A stretch of 64,000 nt of DNA from JALSNL01 sp036479585. Its GTDB lineage: Bacteria > Bacteroidota > Ignavibacteria > Ignavibacteriales > Melioribacteraceae. How positions within the stretch are numbered: position 1 is the stretch's first letter; each line of letters starts with the position of its first letter. The notes under the pieces are model-generated. The model was not told the DNA's origin. It ran no database searches and was given only the letters and a program-made list of their open reading frames with translations. The stretch covers positions 2,356,001-2,420,000 of the forward strand of contig OZ245062.1 of assembly GCA_965224785.1 (NCBI GenBank). Reading direction: 5' to 3'. The position numbers and the translations under genes were made by a program. Shown one piece after another: positions 54,937-62,929 of the stretch.

Positions 54937-55584
54937 TTAGTTTAATTTAAAAAGAATGGGAACGGAGACTTGAACTCTTACTGGTTTACCTCTTTGCATA
55001 CCCGGGCTAAATTTTGTTTTCATAACAGCGGTAATGGCTTCTTCATCACATCCCGCGCCAATACCTTTAATTATCTCTGCTTTAAATACATTACCATTTT
55101 TATCAACAAAAGCTCTTACAGTAACTCTTCCTTGTACTCCAGCTCTTTTTGCAATTTCAGGGTAAATAATTTTCTTTTGGATTGCAGATATTCCACCAAT
55201 TGGTGTTGGCATTTCTTCAACAGCAACAAATATTGTTTCAATATTGGTATCATCATCTTTTATAATTGGAGGCTGTGTTGGTTCAACATCTTCATTTACC
55301 TTTAAATCATTATCATCAATAGGAATATCCTCTAATTCCTCTTCATCAGAAGGAGCTTCAATTGGAATAATAGGTTTTGGTGGTGGAACTGGTGGAGCAC
55401 CAGTCGGCGGAATATCAAATACTGTAATTATTTCTGATACTTCACTTTCAAAATCTCTTTCACTTTCAATATTTGGGAATGTCTTAAATGCAACAATGGT
55501 TAGAAACAATGAAAGGGCAAGACTAATCTCAAAGATTTTACGATACTTTTGTTTGATATCAAACTTAGGATTTTTTCTTAACAT
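54937..55584 (-). CDS. TonB family protein, paralogue 1
   Basis: 215 residues. One N-terminal membrane helix (about 15-36) after a basic start, a Pro/Asp/Glu-rich periplasmic linker (40-115, with PPTGAPPVPPPKPIIPIEAPSDEEE), and the TonB C-terminal domain (125-215: IYPEIAKRAGVQGRVTVRAFVDKNG, GIGAGCDEEAITAVMKTKFSPGMQRGKPVRVQVSVPILFKL). It should transmit energy to TonB-dependent receptors. AAAGGAGA lies seven nt before the ATG. No exbB/exbD in the window. Its C-terminal domain is nearly the same as in paralogue 2. Confidence 0.93.
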   Translation of the reverse strand: MLRKNPKFDIKQKYRKIFEISLALSLFLTIVAFKTFPNIESERDFESEVSEIITVFDIPPTGAPPVPPPKPIIPIEAPSDEEELEDIPIDDNDLKVNEDVEPTQPPIIKDDDTNIETIFVAVEEMPTPIGGISAIQKKIIYPEIAKRAGVQGRVTVRAFVDKNGNVFKAEIIKGIGAGCDEEAITAVMKTKFSPGMQRGKPVRVQVSVPILFKLN

Positions 55585-55887
55585 AGTATTTCTCCTTTTT
55601 GTTAGGTGGGAAGTATTTTCTTGAACAAATACTTTTGTAAAAAAGTTTCAGAAAAATATTTCCCTTAAAATGAAAAACAAGATGAGAATTATTTAAGAAT
55701 TTATCCTTCATTTTTACAATTGAAGTTATCTTAAAAATAACTCAATAAAATTTTTACTAAAGTTGGTATCTTTTGGGAACTATTTAGGATTGCTTTTCAA
55801 AGATGTCATCTAAAAAGCAGAGATGCCACCTTGAAGAAGTTGGAAGTGTTTAAAATAAAAAAGCATCTCGAAAGACGCTTTTAATTT
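55585..55887. other. Intergenic region between the two tonB genes
   Basis: 303 bp. It contains the terminator of paralogue 2 (55861-55880) near one end and must hold the promoter of paralogue 1. I see no other repeat or gene in it. Confidence 0.6.
55861..55880 (-). terminator. Terminator after tonB paralogue 2
   Basis: On the minus strand AAGCGTCT-TTCG-AGATGCTT forms an 8-bp stem with one G-U pair and a UUCG tetraloop, followed by a T-run. Confidence 0.9.
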
Positions 55888-56538
55888 TTAATTTAGTTTG
55901 AAGAGAATAGGTATGGAAACCTGAACTCTAACTGGCTTACCTCTTTGTTTTCCAGGTTTGAATCTAGTTTTTAATACTGCAGCAATTGCTGCTTCATCAC
56001 AACCAGCACCAATACCTTTTACAATTTCAGCTTTATGAACTTTACCAGCTTCATCAACAAAAGCTTTAACAAAAACTCTACCTTGTACACCAGCTCTTTT
56101 TGCTATTTCAGGATAAACTATTTTCTTTTGGATTGCTGCAATGCCACCAATGGGTTGAGGCATTTCTTCAACTGCCATAAAGAAATCAAGTGAAACTTCT
56201 TCTTCCTCTTCTGGAGGTGGAGGTGGAGCAGCTACTTCTTCTTCAATTTCAAGTTCTGTATCATCAATTTCAATATCTTCTAAGTCCTCATCAGACGGAG
56301 CTTCTATCGGAATAGGAGGTTTTGGCGGAGGAGGTGGAGCGGTTTTTTGCTCAGTATTTACAATGTCTTCAACATTAACTAACTCTTGAAATGCTTCTTG
56401 TTCTAACGCTTGCCCTTGCATATCAGGGAAAAACTTAAACGCAACAATCATGATTAGCAATGCTACTACTAAACTAATTTCAAAAGTTTTTTGATATTTT
56501 AATTTTAGATCCGCTTTCGGATTTTTTGGTAATGCCAC
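55888..56538 (-). CDS. TonB family protein, paralogue 2 (GTG start)
   Basis: 216 residues starting at GTG 56538, supported by AAGGAGG seven nt upstream. One membrane helix (about 18-38), then a Pro/Glu-rich linker with poly-Pro runs (APPPPPKPPIPIEAPSDEDLEDIEIDD, AAPPPPPEEEEE) and the TonB C-terminal domain (130-216), with the same GIGAGCDEAAIAAVLKTRFKPGKQRGKPVRVQVSIPILFKL ending as paralogue 1. The pair arose by tandem duplication and the linkers have diverged. It probably serves outer-membrane receptors such as that at 31747. Confidence 0.93.
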   Translation of the reverse strand: MALPKNPKADLKLKYQKTFEISLVVALLIMIVAFKFFPDMQGQALEQEAFQELVNVEDIVNTEQKTAPPPPPKPPIPIEAPSDEDLEDIEIDDTELEIEEEVAAPPPPPEEEEEVSLDFFMAVEEMPQPIGGIAAIQKKIVYPEIAKRAGVQGRVFVKAFVDEAGKVHKAEIVKGIGAGCDEAAIAAVLKTRFKPGKQRGKPVRVQVSIPILFKLN

Positions 56539-56630
56539 GACTTTCCTCCTTAATTGAAGATTATCTTATATCTATTCTACAAATTATAAAATGATTTTAA
56601 ATATTACAAATTCTACTTTATATTTTTTTA

Positions 56631-57050
56631 CTATTCTACTAAACTAGTTTTAATATATTTCTTTTTAATTTTTTCTATAAAAAATGATACCGATAATATT
56701 CCCACTAAAGCACCTAAAGTATCTGCAACCCAATCTAATAATTCTGCAAATCTATTTGGGATAAACATTTGATGAAGTTCATCTACAACTCCATAGGATA
56801 CACAAATAAAAAAAGTTATTATAATATAGTAGTTTCTAACTGTTTTCCATCTTTCTTGGAAATGTAAATTCATTCCCAATATAACTGCTAAACCTAAATA
56901 GGCTACAAAATGTTTAACCTTATCACTCAATTCTATTGTATCCGCAAAGGAATCGGCTGGAAGAGAAGTTCCTATTAAAATAATAAGCCAGTATATAATT
57001 AGCGGAATTACTAATACTTTTGTTCTGTTTTGTTTTAAAAATTTATACAA
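56631..57050 (-). CDS. VanZ-like membrane protein (TTG start)
   Basis: 139 residues starting at TTG 57050 with AAGGAAA just upstream; no ATG is close. Four membrane segments and the VanZ signature: SDKVKHFVAYLGLAVILG with a conserved His-Phe, and YGVVDELHQMFIPNRFAELLDWVADTLGALVG. VanZ proteins were first seen in teicoplanin resistance, but most are of unknown function. The start overlaps the stop of nnr by 8 bp, so translation is probably coupled. Confidence 0.85.
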   Translation of the reverse strand: MYKFLKQNRTKVLVIPLIIYWLIILIGTSLPADSFADTIELSDKVKHFVAYLGLAVILGMNLHFQERWKTVRNYYIIITFFICVSYGVVDELHQMFIPNRFAELLDWVADTLGALVGILSVSFFIEKIKKKYIKTSLVE

Positions 57051-58608
57051 TAGATTTCCTTAAAAATAAAATTGTTTTGTTTATGTTTTTATAAATCTTT
57101 TCTGGAGTCAATCCGAACTCTGTTTCTCTTTTAACAACTAAGTCGGCAGATAAACTATGAATATAAACCGCTGATACTATTGACTTTTCAATCTCTTTAT
57201 TTTGTGCAATAAAAGAAGCTATTATACCAGTCAAAACATCTCCAGTTCCAAACTTTGCCATTCCAGGGTTGCCAGTGGTATTTATAAAAACTTCTCCTTG
57301 GGGATAAAAAATTATTGTTGGCGATCCCTTTAATATAAGATAAGCTTTTGTTTCTATTACAAATTTTCTTCCCAACGCTAATAAATTTTGTTTAAGTATT
57401 TCTAAATCAACCCCAATTAAATCAGCAAACTCTTTTTGATGTGGAGTAAATATTTTTTTACACAAGTCCAACTTTCTATAAATTTTATTTCTCAACGCAT
57501 AGATTGCATCAGCATCCACAACCATTTTTTTATTAGGAAATAATTTTAACAATTCAGAAACTGCTTCTTGAGTTTCAACTTCCCTACCTAAACCAGGACC
57601 AATTGCAATTGCATCTGCCCATTTAATTTTGGTTTTTAATTCATCTAAGTTATGTTTGGAAAGATACTCTTTTAAATTATCTTCATAAATCAAAACAATA
57701 GATGAGTTTAATTTTTTCTGTGGAACTGATTTTACAGATTTTGGGAATGCTAAAAATCCAGCTCCAGCTCCAGATATTGACGCACTGTTAGAAGTAAATA
57801 TTGCAGCTCCAGGCATACTTCCAGATCCAGCAATTGTTAAAACTTTTCCTGCTGAATATTTTTGAATATTTTTTTCTTTCTTCGGTAAACCATAAAGTGC
57901 ATCTTCCGGTTCTATTAGATATTCGTTTACTGATAATCTATTGAAGTAGCTTTTCCCTATGCCAATTGAGCCTTTAACTACTTTGCCGGAATTATCATTT
58001 CCTTTCTCATAAAAAAGTCCATTCTTAAATTCAGCTAATGTTACAGTTAAATCTGCGTTGAAAATTGTATTGCCAGAAGCACTTTTAATATTTAGTCCTG
58101 TTGGTAAATCAATTGCAACTTTTTTTGTTTTCAATCTATTGAGACTTTTAATTATACTTTTTATCGGTTCTCTTGGTTCGCCACTTGCTCCCGTTCCGAG
58201 AATTGCATCAACAATAACATCACAATTTTTTAGTGAACTCAAATTTCTTAGTGACTGAAAAAATATCATTTTAGATTTTGGATAATCTTGAATCAACTTT
58301 TTAGTAATTACGAAGTTAGTTAAAAAATCTCCTTTCCACTCATTTTCTTTTGCTAAAGAAATTATTTTTACATTGTATCCACTTATTAAAAGTTGGCGTG
58401 CTAATGCAAAACCATCTCCACCATTATTTCCCTTTCCACAAATAATTCCAAATGCTGAATTACTATTTAGCGTTGGAAATTCAATTAGGATTGCATCCTT
58501 AATACTAATTGCAGCATTCTCCATAAGGACAATGCCTGGAATTTTCAATTCGTTTATTGCGTACGAATCAGCCCTTCTAACTTGATCAGATGTAAATAAT
58601 GGAATCAT
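57043..58608 (-). CDS. nnr: Bifunctional NAD(P)HX epimerase/dehydratase
   Basis: 521 residues, the normal fused form. The N-terminal YjeF-type epimerase domain (1-215) has IVLMENAAISI and GIICGKGNNGGDGFALARQL; the C-terminal ADP/ATP-dependent dehydratase domain (235-515) has KVLTIAGSGSMPGAAIF, AIGPGLGRE and the anion-hole/catalytic motif NPGMAKFGTGDVLTGIIASF. It repairs hydrated NADH and NADPH in the cytosol. The stop overlaps the VanZ start. Confidence 0.95.
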   Translation of the reverse strand: MIPLFTSDQVRRADSYAINELKIPGIVLMENAAISIKDAILIEFPTLNSNSAFGIICGKGNNGGDGFALARQLLISGYNVKIISLAKENEWKGDFLTNFVITKKLIQDYPKSKMIFFQSLRNLSSLKNCDVIVDAILGTGASGEPREPIKSIIKSLNRLKTKKVAIDLPTGLNIKSASGNTIFNADLTVTLAEFKNGLFYEKGNDNSGKVVKGSIGIGKSYFNRLSVNEYLIEPEDALYGLPKKEKNIQKYSAGKVLTIAGSGSMPGAAIFTSNSASISGAGAGFLAFPKSVKSVPQKKLNSSIVLIYEDNLKEYLSKHNLDELKTKIKWADAIAIGPGLGREVETQEAVSELLKLFPNKKMVVDADAIYALRNKIYRKLDLCKKIFTPHQKEFADLIGVDLEILKQNLLALGRKFVIETKAYLILKGSPTIIFYPQGEVFINTTGNPGMAKFGTGDVLTGIIASFIAQNKEIEKSIVSAVYIHSLSADLVVKRETEFGLTPEKIYKNINKTILFLRKSIV

Positions 58609-58645
58609 TTATTTATTTTAATAAATTCTGTTATAAAAATATAAA

Positions 58646-58671
58646 CCTCGGCGATTGTAAAATCAACGAGG
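58646..58671 (-). terminator. Probable terminator between GNAT and nnr genes
   Basis: CCTCGTTGATT / AATCGCCGAGG on the minus strand form an 11-bp stem with one mismatch and a 4-nt loop, followed by TTTATATTTTT. It is about 175 bp after the GNAT stop and 40 bp before the nnr start. Confidence 0.7.
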
Positions 58672-58846
58672 CTTGAATAAAACGTCTTGGCTAATTGTAG
58701 TAAGAATTTTATGTAACCTATTCTTTAGACTTTATAGTTAACCAAAATTAAAAAAATTATCGATCTTTACAAAAAACACAAACCTTTAGGGAAGCCTTTA
58801 ATAGCTATGTTTTATCCAAATTGTTAGTGGCTGGCTTTATTGTTTT

Positions 58847-59365
58847 TTATTTCCATTCGGATTTTTTTATTACGAATGTTATATTGTCCGAACTTGTTAT
58901 TGTTGATTTTCCATACTCCGATTCCTCGATTCTTTTTCCGCCTATTTTTTCTACCGCTTTTTGAGAACGAACATTAGCTTTGTCTATATAAAATATTATG
59001 TTGTCCACAAAATTGAATGAGTGTTCAATCATTAAATCCTTGACTACTTTATTGTATTTCCCTCCCCAATATTTTCGGTCAAGAAAAGTCCATCCTATTT
59101 CTACTCCGTTCGGAAATCCATCAACTTTTTTAAATCTCGTACTACCTATTATTTTGTCCGTTGTTTTATCTAAGATAGTCAAAGCTCCATTGGATTCAAT
59201 TGATTCGGCAAAAAACTTTTCAAATTCAGTCCTTAAATATCTCTTGCAAGGGTGTTGTTTCCAAATTTTTGGGTCTTTGGCAACCTTATATAAATTTTCC
59301 AAATCAGAACTGTCCAATGGTCTGACTCTTATTATTTTGTTTTCCAATATTGGTTGTAAATCCAT
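58847..59365 (-). CDS. GNAT-family N-acetyltransferase (RimJ/RimL-like)
   Basis: 172 residues, cytosolic. The RimJ/RimL layout is visible: IIRVRPLDSSDLENLYKVAKDP at the N-terminus, KIIGSTRFKKVD and VEIGWTFLDRKYWGGKYN in the acetyl-CoA domain, and KANVRSQKAVEKIGGKR near the C-terminus. It transfers acetyl from acetyl-CoA to an amine; the acceptor cannot be read. It lies in a small group with VOC and cupin-like genes. Confidence 0.87.
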   Translation of the reverse strand: MDLQPILENKIIRVRPLDSSDLENLYKVAKDPKIWKQHPCKRYLRTEFEKFFAESIESNGALTILDKTTDKIIGSTRFKKVDGFPNGVEIGWTFLDRKYWGGKYNKVVKDLMIEHSFNFVDNIIFYIDKANVRSQKAVEKIGGKRIEESEYGKSTITSSDNITFVIKKSEWK

Positions 59366-59460
59366 TTTAATTATCCATAGAATTGTTTTTTTTACTTGCC
59401 GCTAACTAATTTGTAATAAGAAGTTTTACATTTAAACTCACAAATATAACAGTAGAAATT

Positions 59461-59832
59461 CTATATGTGTTGGTCAATTAAAATTGCATTTCCGTCTGGG
59501 TCTTTTAACATAATACTTGCTGGGCCTTTAGTCGTTCCCTTTACTTCTTTATCCAATTTTATGCATTTTTCTTTTATGGTATTTTGGATTTCCCTTACAT
59601 CATTAAAATCTTCAAGCACATTACAATTTTCATCCCAACCAGGGTTAAAAGTCAAAATATTATTTTCAAACATTCCTTGAAACAATCCAATGAGGGAGTT
59701 TTCATTTTTCATAATTAAATAATTCATTTTGATGTCTCCACCAAATACTGTAAATCCAAGATTTTCATAAAATTCTTTTGACCTTCTAATGTCCTTAACA
59801 CTAAGACTTACTGATAAAACTCCTAATTTCAT
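59461..59832 (-). CDS. VOC-family (glyoxalase/bleomycin-resistance-like) protein
   Basis: About 123 residues from the ATG at 59832; the longer reading from 59886 adds residues before the conserved opening and has no better ribosome site. Paired beta-alpha-beta-beta-beta modules are visible: LGVLSVSLSVKDIRRSKEFYENLGFTVFGGD and a second half ending KGPASIMLKDPDGNAILIDQH. Members are metal-dependent lyases, dioxygenases or antibiotic-binding proteins; the function is not assignable. It is 66 bp downstream of the cupin-like gene. Confidence 0.82.
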   Translation of the reverse strand: MKLGVLSVSLSVKDIRRSKEFYENLGFTVFGGDIKMNYLIMKNENSLIGLFQGMFENNILTFNPGWDENCNVLEDFNDVREIQNTIKEKCIKLDKEVKGTTKGPASIMLKDPDGNAILIDQHI

Positions 59833-59897
59833 ATTATCTTTTCTTTCTAGTTTTGTTTTGAAATAACATATTTTTTCAACATCCAAATATCAATATG

Positions 59898-60263
59898 CTA
59901 CTCTATAAAAAGCACATCATCATCAAGAGTATTTATTTCCAATATATGATGCTCAATTGGATTTAGAGATATTTTTTTGTGGTTACTAAAGTTAAACATA
60001 TTCTTCCCTTCTTCAACCACTACCATTTTAATAGTTTCATATTTAGAAACATCTTTAAAAATATCTTCGTGTCCAAAAAAATATATTTCAGTAAAATGTT
60101 CGTGCTTTTGGTAATAAGCTCCTTCCGATTTTATACTGAAATCATAAATAATGTCGTCATCAATAATTGCTTTCAACACATCAACAACGAATGGTAAAAT
60201 TACTCTTGGGCCATAATATAAACCTTGTATTTCTTCACTAACTGCTTGTTCTATTGTTTTCAT
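59898..60263 (-). CDS. Small cupin-like protein
   Basis: 121 residues with no signal peptide. The segment KHEHFTEIYFFGHED (His-x-His ... Glu) and ISLNPIEHHILEIN resemble cupin motifs 1 and 2 in position and spacing, but the match is loose and the whole is short. No known partner is next to it apart from the VOC and GNAT genes. It starts 3 bp after the stop of the antiporter gene, so these genes may form one transcript. Confidence 0.55.
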   Translation of the reverse strand: MKTIEQAVSEEIQGLYYGPRVILPFVVDVLKAIIDDDIIYDFSIKSEGAYYQKHEHFTEIYFFGHEDIFKDVSKYETIKMVVVEEGKNMFNFSNHKKISLNPIEHHILEINTLDDDVLFIE

Positions 60264-60266
60264 AAT

Positions 60267-61655
60267 TTATACTCCATAAAAAAATATGTACCATACTATT
60301 GCAAAAACTGGAATTAAAATTGGAACTGCAAACTTTAACCAATAAGCAAAAAAGCTTGGCATTTCAATACCAGATCTTTCGCAAATTGATTTAACCATAA
60401 AGTTTGGACCGTTGCCAATATATGTCATTGCTCCAAAAAATACTGCTGCAATTGAGATAGCTTGCAAAATTATTGGTTGCTCTATTGAAAGCTGATTGAC
60501 GTCTGACATTTGATTTATATCAAGACCAAACTTACCCATTGCTGCACTTAAAAAATTTAGATAGGTTGGAGCGTTATCTAGGAAGCCGGAAAGTAAACCG
60601 GTTACCCAATAAAAAATACCAGCGTTTAATTGATCACCCATAGCTTTTGCTTGATGTCCAATTAATTGTAACGCGGGAATCATTGTTGCAAAAATTCCTA
60701 TAAACAAATATGCTACTTCTTTGATCGGTTCAAAATCAAATTCATTTGCTTTAAGAATTTCTTGGTCAGCTCCTTTATAAGAAAGATAGACAACTGCGAA
60801 CATTATAACTTCTCTAATTCCAAATGGTAGAGGAGCTAAACTTGGCACCCAAGGTATAACTGCCGGATCTATAAAAACAGAAATAAGAATTACAACCAAG
60901 TAACCAACATTCTTCCATCCTTTGAATTCAATTTTACCCGAATAATTTTCTCCATCATCTTCAACCATATTTCTTGAGTCAATAACATAAAATATTGCCA
61001 ACAGAACTAGCACGGTAGGAAGCCAAATATACCAGCCGTGAGTGAAGAACCAAAAGAAATCAACACCACGCAAGAAGCCTAAGAATAAAGGCGGATCACC
61101 AATTGGAGTTAACGCACCACCAATATTACTTACAATAAATATGAAGAAAATAACTTGGTATGGTTTTATTCTTTTTTGATTAACTTTTATGAATGGTCTA
61201 ATCAGCAACATAGATGCACCAGTCGTTCCAATAACATTTGCTATTACCGCTCCAAAAAATAAAATTGCAACATTTAACATTGGAGTAGATTTTTTATCGA
61301 CCTTAATAAGAATACCACCCGAAGCAACAAACAAAGATGCGAGTAAAGCTATGAACGCCAAGTACTCAGCAAGTGTGTGTAGCAAGCTATGAGTATCTTG
61401 CATTACAAAGATGTAATATGCTACAGTTATTGCCCCCAAAAATATTGCAATTTTAGGATAGTTATGTTCCCAAAAGTGATGAAAAAATAATGGACCCATT
61501 GCAATTAATAATAATAGAATTACAAAGGGAATAACCATAAAAGTATCGGGCAAATTGTGAGCATCTTCTGAAGCAAAAATTGTATTTGTTAGAAATACAA
61601 AATTAAAAATTACTCCGAGTACAACTGTCTGTAAAATGAATGTGATTTTTTTCAT
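60267..61655 (-). CDS. Sodium:proton antiporter, NhaD-like (ArsB/CitM superfamily)
   Basis: 462 residues from the ATG at 61655; the longer reading from 61691 only adds a polar extension before the signal-like segment. About 11-13 membrane helices. Typical superfamily blocks are FFGAVIANVIGTTGASMLLIRPFI and IGGALTPIGDPPLFLGFLRGVDFFW, with the second copy SGFLDNAPTYLNFLSAAMG and FFGAMTYIGNGPNFMVKSI. It should exchange sodium for protons at the inner membrane. Other substrates of the superfamily (citrate, arsenite) are less likely. The cupin-like gene follows immediately. Confidence 0.87.
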   Translation of the reverse strand: MKKITFILQTVVLGVIFNFVFLTNTIFASEDAHNLPDTFMVIPFVILLLLIAMGPLFFHHFWEHNYPKIAIFLGAITVAYYIFVMQDTHSLLHTLAEYLAFIALLASLFVASGGILIKVDKKSTPMLNVAILFFGAVIANVIGTTGASMLLIRPFIKVNQKRIKPYQVIFFIFIVSNIGGALTPIGDPPLFLGFLRGVDFFWFFTHGWYIWLPTVLVLLAIFYVIDSRNMVEDDGENYSGKIEFKGWKNVGYLVVILISVFIDPAVIPWVPSLAPLPFGIREVIMFAVVYLSYKGADQEILKANEFDFEPIKEVAYLFIGIFATMIPALQLIGHQAKAMGDQLNAGIFYWVTGLLSGFLDNAPTYLNFLSAAMGKFGLDINQMSDVNQLSIEQPIILQAISIAAVFFGAMTYIGNGPNFMVKSICERSGIEMPSFFAYWLKFAVPILIPVFAIVWYIFFYGV

Positions 61656-61788
61656 ATAGTTTTTCTGATTTTGTTTTGGAAATAATTGCAATTATTTAAT
61701 TAGATGCACCGCAAAAAAGGTGACCAAACTTTGACTTAATATCCCCGCCAAAACGAAGCAAAGCGGTTACGTTATTTTCTTGTTATCT

Positions 61789-62904
61789 TTAACACTCACG
61801 CAACACTTTTTTTAGCTCATCAATTGAAAGATGATTATTTCTTTTCCTATGAATCATCCTATGACAATTAGAGCATAAAACAGTCATATCAGTTTTATAA
61901 TTAACTTGTCTTTCTTCTTCAAAATTACTTATTGGAATTAAATGATGAACTTCAATAAAATTCTCACCCATTTCTCCATATACATTTTTAAAATTAAAGT
62001 TACATACTTTACAAGTAAAACCGTGATACGAAATTGCTCGTGTTCTTATCTTTGGATTTCTTTCATAAAACCTAACAAGTCTTTCCTTTTTCCTACCTTC
62101 CAAAGAATTTATACTTTCTTCATCAATTTGTGATTCTAAATCAGATGAAACAATATTAAATAAAGAGTTAGTATATGTTTTTTCTTTTGATAAATATTTT
62201 TTCTTTGGGAGATAAATACCACCACTTCCTTGAAAAGTTTTAATATTTAATTTTTTATCTAAAGTAGCAGAATACGATTCAAATATTTTTTTTAATTCTA
62301 TATATTCTTCAGATTCTCTGTCTAATTTGTAAAAATATTTGTTTAGAGTTTTTGTTGTTTCTGAGCCAGTTCCAGATCCTTTATAATTATCTGCTGTTGT
62401 ATTTTTATACCCAATAAATTTGCTGGGTGCAAATAGTTTATACTGCGGAAAAAAATACCAATGATAAAATTGAGAAAATCTTTTATACGGAAGGGAGTTG
62501 TAATTTTTAACAGCATAATTAAACTGAAAGCAATTATCTACAATATGATCCCAAGTATTAATTATCTCCGTATTAGTATCGTTAGAATAATTTACATCAA
62601 CTACATTGACTACATTGACTACATTGACTACAATAATTTTATTTTTATCATTTTTAAAAATAGATTTTAGCTTATCTTGGTGTATTTTCCGTAAACTAAT
62701 CTCACGACCACTAGTAATTTGAAATTCATCTTTAATTTCATATTCAGGATGTCCTTCAAATGTGAATTGAAACTTCCTCTTTGTTCCATCTTCAAGGCGA
62801 CAGAACTCAGCTACTTCCCTATTCGGGCTAAGTGAACCAAGTTGTTTCCTTCCTTCTAATGATTGTTTCCAACTAGTCATACTTAATTTTTTAGTAAATG
62901 CCAT
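61789..62904 (-). CDS. HNH endonuclease domain protein with in-frame tandem repeat
   Basis: 371 residues from the ATG at 62904, supported by AGGAGA five nt upstream; the longer reading begins at a TTG. The C-terminus is a classic HNH nuclease: Cys pair CKVC near 296, VHHLIP near 316 and CSNCHRMIH near 340. The N-terminal 90 residues (SLEGRKQLGSLSPNREVAEFCRLEDGTKRKFQFTFEGHPEYEIKDEFQITSGREISL) match no domain I know. Residues 95-110 are VVNVVNVVNVVDVN, encoded by the 9-bp repeat at 62601-62632. It may be a restriction-type (McrA-like) enzyme. It starts 25 bp after the asnS stop. Confidence 0.82.
   Translation of the reverse strand: MAFTKKLSMTSWKQSLEGRKQLGSLSPNREVAEFCRLEDGTKRKFQFTFEGHPEYEIKDEFQITSGREISLRKIHQDKLKSIFKNDKNKIIVVNVVNVVNVVDVNYSNDTNTEIINTWDHIVDNCFQFNYAVKNYNSLPYKRFSQFYHWYFFPQYKLFAPSKFIGYKNTTADNYKGSGTGSETTKTLNKYFYKLDRESEEYIELKKIFESYSATLDKKLNIKTFQGSGGIYLPKKKYLSKEKTYTNSLFNIVSSDLESQIDEESINSLEGRKKERLVRFYERNPKIRTRAISYHGFTCKVCNFNFKNVYGEMGENFIEVHHLIPISNFEEERQVNYKTDMTVLCSNCHRMIHRKRNNHLSIDELKKVLREC
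62601..62632. repeat. 9-bp tandem repeat inside the HNH gene
   Basis: CTACATTGA occurs three times in a row (62601-62627) followed by a partial CTACA. It encodes the VNV repeat in frame, so copy-number change would alter length without shifting the frame. Confidence 0.9.
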
Positions 62905-62929
62905 GAGTCTCCTAAAAGCTAACAATATA

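Noticed and set aside
55244..55624. Plus-strand reading frame of 126 codons
   Set aside because: Its Ser/Gly-rich composition is the antisense of the TonB linker; the TonB gene has a signal, domain and terminator.
58600..60270. Integron cassette array around the GNAT, VOC and cupin-like genes
   Set aside because: GTTAGCGGC-like sequence near 59400 suggested an attC end, but no complete paired attC site is present between the genes and no integrase is in the window.
62601..62632. CRISPR array
   Set aside because: The units are 9 bp, directly adjacent without spacers and in a coding frame; no CRISPR-like array was seen anywhere in the window.
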